From contig CM032121.1 of NCBI GenBank assembly GCA_018894105.1, positions 35,930,230-35,994,229 on the forward strand: DNA of 64,000 nucleotides, read 5' to 3'. Source of the stretch: Jacaranda mimosifolia (Eukaryota; Streptophyta; Magnoliopsida; Lamiales; Bignoniaceae). The notes beneath the pieces are model-generated. The model worked only from the letters and a program-made list of their open reading frames with translations, did no database searches and was not told the DNA's origin. Both the position numbers and the translations under genes were made by a program. Shown piece by piece: positions 39,330-52,955 of the stretch (positions are counted from its first letter, which is position 1; the number at the start of each line of letters is the position of its first letter).

Positions 39330-42136
39330 ACACACACACTCAAATATTTAAAATGGGTAATATTGGAGAAAATATAAATAATTTTAGGTAAAATCATATT
39401 TGTAAAGTATTTATACAGTTGTAATAATTGACAATTAATATATGAATTATATGAATCAATCTAGGATGTCAATGTCTTTTAAATTTAAAAGTAAAGACCA
39501 ATTGAATTTTTAGACAGAACAATAAATAAAAAAGATACGAGCGTGAAGTATTTCAAATTTTTCCTTATTCTCCATGAACAATGATGAAATTTTGGATATA
39601 CCCATATGACCATATCACCAAGCTCATCAATAATCCAATGCCTCCAGTTTCACTAGTACATATAATGGCATTTGTTCTTTTAATGAAGTGGATTTAAAGT
39701 TGGAAAAACTCATTAATTACATCTGTTCCTATTGGACTCTTAGATTTTTTGCTGAAATTGCATATAGAGAGCAGATAAGCATAAATTATTAGCTGGAGAA
39801 AATTGGCCTTAAATGCATATTTGGCCCCTAATAATCACTTTTCCATAGCAAAGAACATGCATCCATGTTTTGCTGCAGTTTTTGGTTAGGCTGTCCAACC
39901 CATCAAATTAAGGTGCAAAGTGTGTCAATTAGGAGAAAAATGGCAAAGTAATAATGCTAAGGTTAACTACATAATCACAGTGCCCTTTTTGAGAACAATT
40001 CAGATAATTACAAATATGAGTACTTGGCATTATTCTTCCCAAATCCACACTAGAAGACTACACAAATGCCTAAAAACCATAATATATAAATATTTAGATG
40101 AGACTAATTTGGAAATAAGACTAAATGTAGCGATATTAAGAATAAAATCCTAGATCATTTAGATAGTAATTCTATTGTCCTAACTCATAACTTTCCATAA
40201 AAAAGATTATGTGTTTAACTTTGCTTATGATAATAATTCGTGCACCAATCATCTTTGTGTTAGAAGCGTTTTAGTCAGATTTGCACTTTGGTGGGTTGTA
40301 GTGACAAGTTTGCCTATTAGACAGTAATTATAACCCAAACTGGATATTTCACAACAGTGGGATTTTCAATGTTCACACTCAAAAGGGGTTGATAACGCTA
40401 GTCGTTCTACCCCTACATTTTTAATAATATAAAAGAAAAATGAAGAAAGAAATCCTAGTATTAATGTGTATATAACTTAAATCCTAAAAATTTGGTCATA
40501 CATTGGCTGTCCCAGAAAATCATTCAACTTTTTATAAATTTCAACACAAACCTTGCAATAATTATCATAAATGGTGACTGCTGAGCTGCTTCAAGCTTGG
40601 ACTGTGAATTTTTTAGAAGTGAGGGGAAAAAACAAAGAAAAAAATGAAGACAAACCCACAAAGGCATTAATTAGTGACGGGTAAAAGGTAGGCAGTTCTT
40701 GGCAATATTTGATGATGTAGGGAACCATAATGTCCCATTAATCTGTACAGACACAAAATCAAAATTATGTTTTTCCTATCTACTAAAAGTACATTAAATT
40801 CCCCTGTCCTTTGCATCTTTTCATGATAAGAAAATTACAACCATTAGTAGCATTATTTAGCATAAAACTTGGAAAAAATCATGTGTATTTGCTTGATTTG
40901 GAAAATCCCACATCTTTTCAGTTTTTACAACATATAATTATGTCCTTTTTCTGCATAATTTTTCTTTACATTGAATTGATGTACCTAATTATCTGTCCAC
41001 ATTTTCATCATATATAAAAAAGTTGCCCATTTATTACCAGAAAGGCTTAAAACTGACACAGATCTTACAGAGAAGTGAGGCCAAACTGCAAGGAGGATCT
41101 TTTGAATAGATTCCAAAACTGAAACAGAGAGAGGAGAACAGTTTCTTCTTTTTTCTTTTTTCTTTTTTTTTTTTTCCTACTGAAACTGAATGAACTTTCT
41201 GAGAAAAATCAAGCATTGAATAGTTTCAACAAAATTGTACAGAAACTGCTAATCTTTTTTATGGCAGCAGAGGCAGAAGCAATGTGAGGCAGCAGATTAA
41301 ATTTCAACCGCCCAATAATAACTTTTGCAACCCCTTTGGAAGTTTTGGCAGCAGAATTTATTACTGCCAGCTGATGATGTTGAAGATTAAACTTGATAAA
41401 ATAGCACTAGAGAGTGACTTTATTACCAACAATCCCACCATACTTGTTTTTTAGACACAACAAAAGATCCTCAAAGGCAACTCAATTAACCTTCCCAAGA
41501 ATTGAATTTATCGGAATCAATTCATCTTTTCTGAGAAATTATGAACAAAAAACGTTTTGAATAATCGACTCATTTGCCCATTGAATCTGTTTCGAAAGTG
41601 CCCTAAGAAAAAAGAATCTTTTAAGTGTCAGCCCCATAGAGTGCTTCTGCCGATAGTGTTCTTTCTTATCTCTACTAATTCCATGGCTCGGCTGGGACCT
41701 CTACAATACTCCAATTTGGTAGTTTTTGCAGGTTGCCCCAGGGTTTTGAACATATAGCTTACAGTACCATAATCAAGAAATGAATTTAAAGCTGAAACTA
41801 AGTGTAAATAAGCACTGTCAATCTAATTGATTAAGATGTAAACTGCTTTTCTTAGAAAAATTTTCATGTTGCTTTCTGGATGACTGGGCAGAAAAACTGA
41901 TTGGAAAAGTGGTTTAGACTCAAAGGGATTGCCAGTGCACCAATTGCACTTTCTTACATTAGCTGACAGAGTCCACATGCCCATATAGAGAGGTCCTGGC
42001 TCCAGAGCCTAGACCCACCCACATTACATTGTCCAGATGGAAATACAAGAAAATGACCAGTGAAACTATGACCCACATATTCACACTAGATCTGACCCAC
42101 ATTCTTCAGCTTAAACAAACAAATAAAGTACTTGGT

Positions 42137-42146
42137 TTATAAATAT
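42137..42146 (+). promoter_or_regulatory. Candidate TATA box of the LONGIFOLIA-like gene
   Basis: TTTATAAATA followed by pyrimidine-rich DNA fits a plant core promoter. It lies about 720 bases before the ATG, which would give a long leader, perhaps with an intron. The link to the gene is inferred. Confidence 0.35.
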
Positions 42147-42790
42147 TACATTCCCTCTAAAAAGTCTAGCCTCTACTATTGTCCATCCAGCAGCCTTTTT
42201 CCTGGGAGAGAGCCAAAGGACAAACAAGAAACTTAGCTCCATATTATTCTGTTACAAAAGAAAAAACCCAAAAGCAAATACATCTCATCTTGATCTTTCC
42301 CACTGTTGCTGCTTTGATACATTTAAGGTGGGGAGTGGGGTGAGAATTGGGTTCCAGGTCCGGGTCCATTTCCGGTATCTTTTTTCTAATTCCTGGTGGC
42401 ATCCAACAGAAGAAATTGTCTGCCTTTGATTGCTGGAATCCAGAAAAGCAGTCATTTTAAGACCAGTGCCCTTTAAGTCGTCAAACAAATGATTTGCACC
42501 TCCTCTGTAAGTGCTCTGTTTTCTGCCTTCTGTCTACTGTCTGCTTTTTTCTTTTTCTCAGAGTTCTTACAAACCCCCCAAAAACCCAAATAATTGGACA
42601 AGACTAATATTCTCACATTGGCAGAAAAATGATTCGTCCAACCTTTTCTTGACAAGAACTATTAGAAGTTTACCACTGCATGTACTTGTTTTTATGTAAT
42701 TATCCTGAATTCTTGAAACAGGTCACATTCTTGAGTTTAATGGAACTGCCACAAAGCATTGGAGCCAATACAACTCTTTGAATAGGCAAC

Positions 42791-42830
<40 letters not shown>
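42791..42830. repeat. (AT)n(AG)n compound microsatellite in the 5' leader
   Basis: About 11 AT units followed by about 9 AG units end 37 bases before the initiator ATG (42868) of the LONGIFOLIA-like gene. If transcribed, it lies in the 5'UTR. Confidence 0.95.
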
Positions 42831-42831
<1 letters not shown>

Positions 42832-42867
42832 AAGAGGAATTTCATTTTTCCTCTGTTTTGGCACAAG

Positions 42868-45800
42868 ATGTATGCAAAGAGAGTTTCTTCTTTAAAAGAT
42901 GAAAATGGAGATCTTCGGAAGCAGATTGGATGTATGAACGGCATATTTCATCTCTTTGACCGTCACCATTTCCTCACAGGCCGGCGCATAAGCAGCCATA
43001 ATCACAAAAAGCTGCTTCAAGGTAATTTCTAAGATTCATTCTTCACATTAAGCAGCCAAGAAATTCAAGAATTGCATTTGCAGTTACAAAAATTTCAACT
43101 TCATCTTCTTTAAGGATTACGAATGTCACAACATTCAAATCCATGAAAAAGACGACAATTTCATTGTGGAAAAAGACAATAGTTCTCATGGAGTATAACA
43201 TTTGCACACATTTGCGAAATGTGTTAGAAATGATGCTGGTCTCTTAAATTGCAGGCGGAATGATATGCAAATACTGAAAAAAAAACCTGAAGCTGAATGT
43301 TTTGTGCGAAAATTTTTAATTTCTCATAACTATATGTGACTACTAGATGTTAATTAAATCTTTCTTCTAGGAAAAAGATTAAACAAAAAAATAATGAAAT
43401 AAATTATGTATGTTGTCTGCAGGAGATTGACAAGCATAGAGCTATCAACATCTCTTTGAAACAAGAAAATATTACCCTGTGTAAAGTTGTGTGCAAAATA
43501 TTAAAACTTCCAAATATTTTGCTTTAGCATGCAGCTTCCATATAGAGTATTCATGTAAAATGGAACTTAATTCAATGTTCAATAACTCACCCCATTATTT
43601 TGCTAAGATTGTTGCAATTTTTGTGTTTTTCAAGGTGCGCAACACCAAGTGGACTCCCAATATGCAACGAAAGCTGTTATGGTAAGATTCCGAGCGTATT
43701 ACTTTTCTATTTTCTGCCCAAAAAAAAAAAAAAAAAAAAACAGAGAGAGAAAGAAGGAAACCGTCATTTTATGGTTACTTGATGATTATTTAGTTTCCGC
43801 AGAGGAAATAATATTAATTACATTTGCAGGAAAAGGGTCTGGAGGTGCAGAAAGAGAAACCAAGAATCTCCACGGAATCATCCCGGGCCTCCTATTCATC
43901 TTCTTCTTGTTCATCTACATTCTCATCACTTGATTGTAACAGAATAGCTCCACCAGAAACACTTCCACTGAAACAAATCAATATTCCCGAGAGGCCATTT
44001 CAGACCACAGCCACGAAAGAACAACAGCCTAACAGCGTGCAATCTCTTGATCTTCGAGATGTAGTGAAGGACTCAATGTACAGAGAAGCCCGTGGCTTGA
44101 CTATCAAATCCCGGGCTAATGATGAAAGAAAAGGCACTGTGATGAAGCACGTTGACTCTCCCAGGCCTCCTTCACAGCAGTCCAAATCTGGAAAGCCCAA
44201 AGCCACAGATTATGAGGGATCAACTCGAGGTCTTGCTACAAAGAACTCCAAGGATGACCGGCTGGCACTTCCTCGTTTCTCTTATGATGGAAGAGAATCA
44301 CGAGAGACGTTCAAGTCGGCTATGAAGCACAAAGAACTGCCAAGATTGTCATTAGACAGTAAAGCAAGTTCCATGAAGTGTTCAACTCTTGAGTCAAGAT
44401 TGAGTTTTCTGGGCCGGGACCTGCATATGGAAAATGAGAACTCCAGCCAAGTTCTCCCATTGAACCAAGAGCCTGGAAGCCACAACCGAACATCCAGTGT
44501 TGTAGCAAGGCTAATGGGTTTGGATGCTTTCCCAGATACCATTTCCACAGATAAGAGTAGGACTCCAATGCCATGCCACAAAGAAGCTTTCCTTTCACGG
44601 TTAATCTCAACAGCTGAGGAAAGCAAGCAAAATCAAGTTACTTATTCCCCACGTGTTTCACAAAACACTGCAGCCTCACCATCACCAAGATTGCATGGTG
44701 ACAATTTTGTCCGGAAACCAACTACATGTTCAAGGTTTCCAATGGAACCAGCTCCATGGAGGCAACAAGATTCCAGTCAAGGTTCTCCGAAAATGGCTTC
44801 ACAGAGTAGGAAAGCTCCAACAAATACCCCACATCTATCTTCATCAGTTTATGGTGAAATTGAGAAGAGGATAACAGAACTTGAATTCAAAAAGTCAGGT
44901 AAGGATCTCAGAGCTCTTAGACAGATACTTGCGGCAATGCAGAAAACAAGAGAGCGGTCGGAAGACCAAAGAGGAGACTCTGCAGAATTCACATCGCCAA
45001 GGAAATGCAGTTTGGAAGAGAGCTGCTCAGATCAGAATTTAAACTTGTCAACGTGGAGGAACAGAAAGAGTTATCACCAAGTTCCTACCATCAAGGGGCC
45101 TTCAACTCCTAAGCAATTAGGGTCTTCTGTAGTGATCATGAAACCAGCCAAAGTGATAGATAAAGCCAAACTTCCAATTTCCACTCGGGTCCCCCCAATG
45201 GAAATATCACATCCGCAAAGACTCCAAACTCAGAACCCTAAACATCACAGGGAAAGTTCAGCTCACAGACAAAAAGCAAAAGAACTCACACCAAAGAACA
45301 ATAATCAAAAAGACCAAAGTCAGCATCTTCTTTCCAGCGGCAAGAAGACTACCTGGAGAACTTCAGAACTAGAGAGAACCTTAGCAGGACCTCAAAGCAT
45401 GAAGGTAGAAAATTGCACTACCCCTGGAAGGAGTTCTGGAATGGTCAGTCCAAGATTACAACAGAATCTACTCAGGATAGAAGGGCGATCTCATCCTGCC
45501 ACCCCATCATCAGACTTGGGCGGTGTCAAAAGCCATTTCAATAAGAAACTCACAGAAAAAGGTTCCCAGAACAGAAAACACAAAGTGAAAGCAAAGGATC
45601 TGCCATCGAGTGATGATCAACTGAGTGAGCTTAGTAGTGATACAAGATACTCAAGTTACCAAGGTGATACAGCTTCTGTAAAATCAGAAAGCAATAATAG
45701 TCTAGTCTCACAGACAGAAACAGAGGCCCTAAGCCTGGCTCGTTCAATTAAAACAAATACTGGACAAAAAAAGGTACATAGCAGAGTATATTTGGTTATT

Positions 45801-47567
45801 ACACTGCTTGCTTAGCTTGCTTTTCATTAGTTGACAAGTTTCCTTTTATGCCTTCAGAATTCTGTGTCGACAATGAGAGAACACATGCCAGGAGTTGAAA
45901 TTGCAGTAACCATGTTGGAACAACCAAGTCCGATCTCAGTTCTTGATGATACATTTTACAGTGAAGATTCACCATCTCCAGTAAAGAAAATATCAACAGT
46001 TTTTCAAGGTATTGCTCAACTGATCTTAGTATCAATCTATCTTGTACATAAATTTCAAACTTGAAAAATGATTTTTTTTTTATTTTTAATTTAACTTAAT
46101 TCATTTTTATATTAAGAATATGCAACTAAAACAAGGGTCAATTTCAACATTACACACTACAATATAAAAGAAGTGTATCTAGATATAGTATGTTGCACTT
46201 CAAATTGAATGTTAAGATTCGGCGTGCTCTTACACGTTGATACTAGGGAATTGTTTTCCTTGTTTACAATAGTTTTTGCATCACTTCATAAGAAGACAGT
46301 TCAACTGTGACAAGTATGCATAACGATTTTCAATATATTAATGTAAGCTAATGATGATAGCGCACTAAAGGGGTTCTGATTTAGCTAAGATTGACTGCCT
46401 CTGTTTCAATATCAAAGATAACTATCAAAAGAGTGAAGAATATCAAAGTCATCAATATACTCCCTCCATATCATATTAATTGTCATTTTTGGGGTAATAA
46501 TTGCTATAATTCTTTTAAACTGACATTTAAAATACATGACTTGGAAAATTCCCGTACTTGAAGGTTAGTAACATTGCAATGTTAACGTGAAATTACTCAA
46601 GATATTGCACCAATAAAATCAACCAGCCTAAGTCAACAGACAAGGTATATAATAGGAAATCAGAGAACTAACAATCCACATTCCTTACATTTTTTCATGT
46701 TCACTTGTATACACTAGAATTTCGAATGCATCATCTAATTGATATATTCTTTGGTTTGCTTAAAACTGAATAAAAACAGATGAGAGTCCAAGCCCTGATG
46801 AAGCAGAATGGCATCTTGAGAATCTAAATCATTTAATAGACTGCACAAGATCCAATCATGGTTGCAAGTACAATCAGAATTTGGAAGACATGAAAAACTC
46901 AGTTCATGAGCTTAGGTTGTTGAACAGCGAACCTGATGAAACTGCTGCAAATCACAATGCATTAGCATATGGAAGCCTCAATCCAGATCAAAGATATATT
47001 AATAAGATACTACTGACATCGGGAATCCTCAAAAACTCAAGCTTCGTCTCAACAACTTGTCAGCTCCTTTCCTCACACCATCTGATCAATCCTGACATGT
47101 TCCACGTTCTTGAACAAACAGAGGAAATCATGGAGGGGGTGAATGGAGAAGTCATTGAAAGGAATGATAGGATGATGTTGAATAAGAAAATCCAAAGAAA
47201 GATTATCTTTGACATGGTAGATGAAATACTGGTTCGCAAAATCACTTCAGGCAGATTATTTACAGTGGGAAAGAAAAGGACAAGTCCACAGGGGCTGCTG
47301 AAAGAAGTATATTTGGAGATGGATCGTGTTTGCAGGATACCGGATTGCAATCTTGGTGATGAAGAAGACAAAATGATCAGACTCTTAACTGCAGACATGA
47401 TGTATCAATCAGAAGATTGGGCAGATTGCAGTGGTGAGCTTCCAGCTTTGGTGTTGGACATTGAACGCCTAATCTTTAAAGATCTGATCAATGAGGTAGT
47501 CACAGGTGAAGTTATGGGTCTTCATGATTTGCAAAAGAGGCATTGCAGGCAACTGTTTAGCAAGTAG
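42868..47567 (+). CDS. LNG: LONGIFOLIA-like / TON1-recruiting-motif protein (TRM1/TRM2 group)
   Basis: Five exons: 42868-43021, 43635-43681, 43830-45773, 45858-46008 and 46780-47567, all GT-AG, giving 1027 residues (Arabidopsis LNG1 is about 930). The N-terminus carries the LNG signature KQIGCMNGIFHLFDRHH. Then come a Ser-rich stretch, LDLRDVVKDSMYREARGL (about 140-157), PRLSLDS, and the DUF3741-type SVVARLMGLD motif (about 290-299). VYGEIEKRITELEFKKSGKDLRALRQ follows the LNG pattern, as do EQPSPISVLDDTFY and SPSPVKKIS in exon 4. Exon 5 encodes the DUF4378 region ending in PALVLDIERLIFKDLINEVV. Known members are microtubule-associated, recruit TON1/PP2A complexes and promote longitudinal polar cell elongation. 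The long coding exon 3 has no ATG at its start; the true ATG lies in exon 1, recovered by frame continuity (…LLQ-GAQHQ and AVM-EKGLEV joins). The frame is intact. LNG1 versus LNG2 orthology is not resolved. Confidence 0.94.
46458..46560. repeat. Stowaway-like MITE end fragment
   Basis: TACTCCCTCCATATCATATTAATTG matches the CTCCCTCCGT(CC)-type terminus of Stowaway (Tc1/mariner) MITEs. It lies in the last intron of the LONGIFOLIA-like gene. No matching inverted end was seen nearby, so it is probably a truncated copy. Confidence 0.45.
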
Positions 47568-50391
47568 TATTTCTACCTGCCTGTCTTTCTTAACACATCA
47601 GGATGGGTGTTTTTCCTCCTTTGATCTGTACAATACTATGTCAGATGCATCATATATAAAGAAATATAACTCCTTCAGAGTTGAAAGCACATATCTCATT
47701 TACATTAAAGTACCTTTTGTTTCTTTCATGTGCTGCATGGATCATTGTGTCATACTATTCAAAGTTGAGGAAAAGGAGATTTTCAGATAATAATAAGTCT
47801 GAAATTCAATGTGGTGTGCATTTTGCAGTGGGCAAGGCCGTGGAGTTGGTTTTCTTTTAATGTTGCCTCATTTATCAGTACCATTAGTGGTAACCTGGGA
47901 ATACTGGCAGTGGCAGCAACTTATAAATGCTAAACTTATCCATGGCAAATGACCTAGATAAACATGCAGGAACCTGATCACGTTCTATGTGCAAGATCTC
48001 AGTACATTGGTGATTGCCAACTAAAATGCAGTAAGGTTTTACTATGTAGTCGCTAAATATGTCCTAACACCTGAGCAGTTTGCTATAATTACAAGAATAA
48101 CCAACTTAAATGTAGAATCTGAAAACCAACTACAATACATTCTCCCCGGCTGAGACCAGTACAAAGATTTTAAACAAACAAAAAAGATTTAAATGGTAAA
48201 GTTAAAGCACCAAGATATAATATCTACTAATGGATTATATCATAACTTAGGAAATGGCATTCAATGTGTCCAGCGACCACAATATGAAATAAATGAGTAA
48301 ATCATGAAATGATGCAATACCAAAGGAATGATAACTAAAGTAGAAATACGACTATGAGATTTAGGCATTAATTTTTAGTTTACAGATCCATTGTCTTCCA
48401 AGTTTGCTTCCCTTGTGCCTTCCATCAAGTCTGACAGTCCAATCCAAAAGTTCCTGAACTCAAATTACAAAAATGAGAAGTGAATGAAAACAATTCAGAG
48501 AGAAACTTCAAGTCGTATATACATTGATTTTCCAGGGGATGGAGCTCATATTTGAGATCGGGAACTACACTTCCTGAAATAGGGTCTCACTACAGATTCT
48601 TGATATCTGATTTTTAGTAGTCCAATAATGCAAAGAAACAGCACTAACAAGTGGCCCTGAACTAACATATGCAATCCATTAAACCAGGTAAGTCGTATAG
48701 CCTTTAACTTTAATCTTATATGGATATAAGGTACCAAAAGAATAACCTTCAAGCACATGCCTTAACATCATATGCTTTGACAATGTTCACCATCCTGAAA
48801 ATAACCCTATGGCCCTTCATCACAAGGATCAAGCACGAAATCTGCGAGCACATGTTATGGGGGAAATGGTACATGAGCAAGTAGAGCAGGAGGATTGAAG
48901 AGGTGCAAAAGACTGTTGCCACATAATTCCAGTGTGCATCTTAATTCTGTTTCTAGTGAGCCTACTGAAGATACACTAGCAATCAGAAAATAGGTCCAAG
49001 ATTAAAAACTTCAAAGATTTAATGACTACTTCGTATTTAAAGGAGACTAAGAACTGATGCACAAAGAGTCTTCAGAATGAGCTGTGTCCACACCCAACTC
49101 TTTGCAACTAGTTTAAGGTATTGGATATAAGAAAAATATAATGAGATGGCCAATATCTTGGTTGCTTAACAGTATTACCAGATAGCAGACGATATTTCTC
49201 ACAGAATACTTGTATAACTTTGTTGCCAGACTTATATTTCATGCTATCAGTTGCAAAACATTATATAATATTTCCGGTATCATTCTGTTGTTTTCAATTT
49301 TTGACTGATATTCCCAAATTATAGCTCTAATAATTTCTATATTAGAGATATCAGGTACTAATGTCACTTATTGAAATTGTCGTTGTTTTATACATATGTG
49401 TGTGTGAGTGTAGTTACTCCTGAGCCATGATTGGATATGGCTAAGCACCTTGAACATTATCATTACTAAAACTGAATGGTCCATATAATACTCCAAAAAT
49501 CAAGTAGAAGTACTAATACACACAAAGTTCCAACATCTTCAACACGTGCAGCACATAGCAACCAAATCTAATGCCAACTATAGGACGCAACATGTTATAC
49601 GTGTTATAAATATTGCGATTTTATTGACAATTTACGTCATCAAATTTGTATTTCTATGTTGAAATATGTTTCAGCAATGTGCTTCTGCAAATATATACAT
49701 ATGATTGAGATCTTACTTGATATTTACTGCTTATCATAATAAAGTTGGTGGCCTTGATTCAGGAAGTATATATACTAATACATTAGTAGTTAATTTTCCT
49801 AAACCAGGAGATGAACATATGGATTGGTGGAAGATGCAGGACAGATTGCACCACTAAATCGTTTTTCATGTACTTGTACAGACACACCTCAGCCAATTCT
49901 TTTTTTTTTTTAAGAAAAAAAAAAAAGCAAACCTGAATTATCAAAAGCAAGAAAGATTTAGCAGGCTCAAATGTTCTGAGAATCTGAGGTCACATAATGA
50001 CCTGTCAGTAGTGATATCATAGAAAGGGAAAAAGCAAAATAAATATTAAAAAACAATGATTTTGATTCCGGTTATCAAATATATATATATATATATATGA
50101 AAAACATGGGTTTGTGATGCTAACTGAGGACAACATGCCTAAATAACTCATTGAAAGTGGGCATATTGCCCATTTACAAGTCTAAAATGCCCGTACAGAG
50201 AAAAATCTAGCTCCTTGACTGCGGCTACCCTGGAACAAGCATCAGATGCCAGTTCCTTAAACAATTGTACAGAGTATAATCAAATATACCTCATTTACAA
50301 GTGAGATGCTTCCTCTAGATATTCAATGTTTTCCCAAAGAATTTGCTTGGTCGTCTTCTTTTCATCTTTTCCGTCCAAACCAAAGAGAGAT
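47568..50391. other. Gap between the convergent LNG-like and TAF8 genes
   Basis: Should contain the 3'UTRs of both genes. Positions 48374-48458 and 48757-48950 have short minus-strand open stretches that could be exons of an unannotated or alternative transcript, but no family is recognised. An (AT)n run is at about 50081-50098. Confidence 0.4.
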
Positions 50392-51423
50392 TTACCAACA
50401 CCCTCGATACTTTCGAGGGTTCATAGCCGTGCCTGAGCATTTCTTACTATTTCCAAATTTAAAACGTATGCTGGGCCTACCACACAAGAGAATATTTCTC
50501 CTGTCCTCTAGTTCACATAGACCAGCTTTTGCAGCTTCTTTGGCAGGAAAAGATGGCTCCAAGGCTGAAACATGGTTCTCCACAACTTCACATCTTTGAT
50601 GATACCCCTTGTCCATGAGCCTAGCAGGAAGAACAGGCAAAGACACATCCTTTTCCCCAAATTCAAGAGGGGGTGCAAGAAATGGGTTGCTTTCTGCTGC
50701 TCTTTGCGCCTTTGCAACATCCTCTTTCTCAACACCTACCCCTCCTTCAGACTCATTAAAATTAAGTTTCTGCTGCAAATTCATCAAAGGCCCCTCCACC
50801 TTTCTATCCTGCACTTCAACCTGCTGAAGTTTGTTATCCCAGGGGGTCTCTAAGTCTTCCAACTTCCTGGAATCTAACTCCTCATATGTCTCAGGGTCTG
50901 GGAACTTGGGCAACCAACTAGGTATATGTCCATCAGGAGGATTTACCTCTGCCTGTGCAAAACTAGGGTTCAATCTTCTTTCTTTCACAACTGGAAAACC
51001 AGGAACCAAATATGCAAATGGGATTTCCTCAGCTTGGCCAACATAACTAATGATACCCTTAACTACTCCTGACACTGAAAGTGAATGGCAGACATCGGAA
51101 GCACTTGGAAAGCCTTGAACAGAGCCCAAATCCTCCAACCCTTGAATCACATCAAATGCATTGCATTGGCTCCTATTAGTTAAATTGGCATAAAAATTCG
51201 CAGCTTTCCCAATCTCTGTAATGTATCTAACCCCCACATCTGCAAGAGTATCTAATGCAGACTGCTGAAAGCTCTGAAACCCTAAACTCTCACAAACCTG
51301 CGCCACTGCAATTCTGGCAATGGCCTGGGCAAATTCGTCAATTCCAGACTTCTTCCTTTTAGATTGATGATTTCCTTTCTTACTCAAGAACTTCACGGTA
51401 TCCTTCCCGTCGCCATCGTTCAT
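50392..51423 (-). CDS. TAF8: Transcription initiation factor TFIID subunit 8 (TAF8)
   Basis: An intronless coding sequence of 343 residues. The ATG at 51423-51421 is preferred over the in-frame TTG two codons upstream. A basic segment (SKRKK, about 21-25) precedes a bromodomain-associated histone-fold domain at about 28-105 (DEFAQAIARIAVAQVCESLGF...ALDTLADVGVRYITEIGK), with the LGSVQGFPSASD continuation. The TAF8 C-terminal-domain motif HIPSWLPKFPDPETY is at 166-180. The length is close to Arabidopsis TAF8 (about 350). The protein pairs through its histone fold with TAF10 in TFIID and helps assemble the general transcription machinery at promoters. A TATA-like sequence lies near 52000 on the same strand, so the 5'UTR is about 500 bases or contains an intron. 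The gene is convergent with the LONGIFOLIA-like gene. The frame is intact. Confidence 0.95.
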   Translation of the reverse strand: MNDGDGKDTVKFLSKKGNHQSKRKKSGIDEFAQAIARIAVAQVCESLGFQSFQQSALDTLADVGVRYITEIGKAANFYANLTNRSQCNAFDVIQGLEDLGSVQGFPSASDVCHSLSVSGVVKGIISYVGQAEEIPFAYLVPGFPVVKERRLNPSFAQAEVNPPDGHIPSWLPKFPDPETYEELDSRKLEDLETPWDNKLQQVEVQDRKVEGPLMNLQQKLNFNESEGGVGVEKEDVAKAQRAAESNPFLAPPLEFGEKDVSLPVLPARLMDKGYHQRCEVVENHVSALEPSFPAKEAAKAGLCELEDRRNILLCGRPSIRFKFGNSKKCSGTAMNPRKYRGCW

Positions 51424-51997
51424 ATTCAATAACGCTTCATAACAGCATTACCATAACCAAATCAAATCACCTCTCTCGAACTAAATTTCCCCAAAAATGC
51501 AACTTATTCCCCTTAAATCCAACAATATATCGCATTTTCACCGGACATTCATCCAGCGATCAAAATTCGAGCAAAATCCCTAGGATCTTGCATTCGCAGA
51601 AGCACAATAAACGAGCCAAAGAAACTCAATAGTATTGAGTAATGAAGTAACCACCAGAGATTTCTAGGGCTTTAGAGTGGTGATCAGCTGGACAGAAATT
51701 GAATCCAATCCAATTGAGCTCCACTGAAAGAGAGCTAATCCGCTTATAAAAAGAAATGAGCGGAATGAGTTCAGATAATTGATAATTTAAACCTCCATAA
51801 AACCTCTGCAAAACCCTCAATCGAGACTTCAGAGAGAGGGAACGAGAGTAAATAGAAAGGTAAGGAGAGTACAACTGTAACTGCTACTCTGGATAGGCAC
51901 TCTCACTGTCCCGCAGTAACCACTCAAAGTCGGCTTTGGACACCGATTTCGGATACCAAATTAATTGATGTCGTAGATTGACAACAACGCGACTTCT

Positions 51998-52009
51998 AGA
52001 TATATAAAT
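51998..52009 (-). promoter_or_regulatory. Candidate TATA box of TAF8
   Basis: Read on the minus strand the sequence is GATTTATATATCTAG, about 575 bases before the TAF8 start codon. It sits at the border where the base composition changes from AT-rich transposon-like DNA to the less AT-rich gene leader. Confidence 0.4.
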
Positions 52010-52035
52010 CGTGACCGAGGGTATAGAGTCTCTTA

Positions 52036-52411
52036 TGTGCCGTTTATATTTATTTTCTGAAGGTATTTTTATTTTTTAGTGAAAATAAATAATAAAAAAC
52101 TAATTATAAATGTATTTTTAAAAATAAAATGTTGTTTTGATGTATTATTTAAAATGTAATAATTATATAAAGTTGAATATGAGTTGTATTCGAAAAATAT
52201 AGTGTTTTGTATTAAAATTCATGCAAATATGAATAGGAGAAAATAAAAAGTGAAAATGGGGATACTAGAGAGAATGTAATAGTGTATTTGGGAAAATATA
52301 CTGAAAATGAAAATACCTATAAAAATAAGGGAGAAGTTGATAACTTTTTATTTTTTATTTTCAGGAGAAAATAAAAAAGGACTTTGAAAACAAAATCAAA
52401 CGAACACTTAT
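52036..52411. repeat. TIR element with about 68-bp inverted ends
   Basis: The left end (GTGCCGTTTATATTTATTTTC...GAAAATAAATAATAAAAA) and the reverse complement of the right end (GTGTTCGTTTGATTTTGTTTTC...GAAAATAAAAAATAAAAA) align over about 68 bases. TTAT directly abuts both ends. The (G)TG..CGTTTG-type termini are reminiscent of PIF/Harbinger (Tourist) MITEs, but the superfamily is not certain. Confidence 0.6.
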
Positions 52412-52955
52412 TTTTCTCTTTTCATTAGAAGAAGGAAAAAAACACTTGAAATGTTTTCTTGCTCTATTTCCCTTGAAGTATGTCCTCACAAGTTTTCTTA
52501 CATGTTTAATGTTGTATTTTTGTACTTCAAGATTAATAGCCGAATTTAGGATTAATTTTAGAACGGAGCATATGTCCAACAGTAAGAGAAGCTAGACGGA
52601 GTAGCTGCTATGAAATAAGCTTTCTTGAATTGGATCAATGTATCATGTATACATGAATCTCGAAAAAATCCCAATGGTCCTAATCTAGAAAAACAGCTGA
52701 GTTTGTGAATATGCCAAAATTGTTGGCTAAAAACTTATAAAAATTTGTATTTTTAATTCCATAAGCATAATTACATCATTAACTTCAAAAATGTGCAGCT
52801 TTTAGAGTATTATATAACTTTTTTAATTCCTATACTTTGCTATTGTAATATATTTTATTTCTAGTATAATTATCAAAACTAGCAGTCACTTGTAAAGTAT
52901 GGAAAGAGATCAATATGAGTTTAAAACAACATATACTTTGAACAAGTAAGATAAC

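Larger units (their letters stand above)
36923..42136. other. Intergenic region upstream of the LONGIFOLIA-like gene
   Basis: Mostly AT-rich with no conserved exon. A 121-residue open frame on the minus strand (37320-36955) has no recognisable family and a composition typical of chance. A three-copy 43-bp repeat (39121-39243) and a G/C homopolymer pair (about 39301-39329) stand out. Confidence 0.4.

Noticed and set aside
48374..48950. Minus-strand stretches that could be small exons (a 27-codon frame starting FRNFWIGLSDLMEG and a hydrophobic 60-codon frame)
   Set aside because: Too short to be significant, no recognised family, and they lie downstream of the TAF8 stop. RNA-seq over 48.3-50.4 kb would decide.
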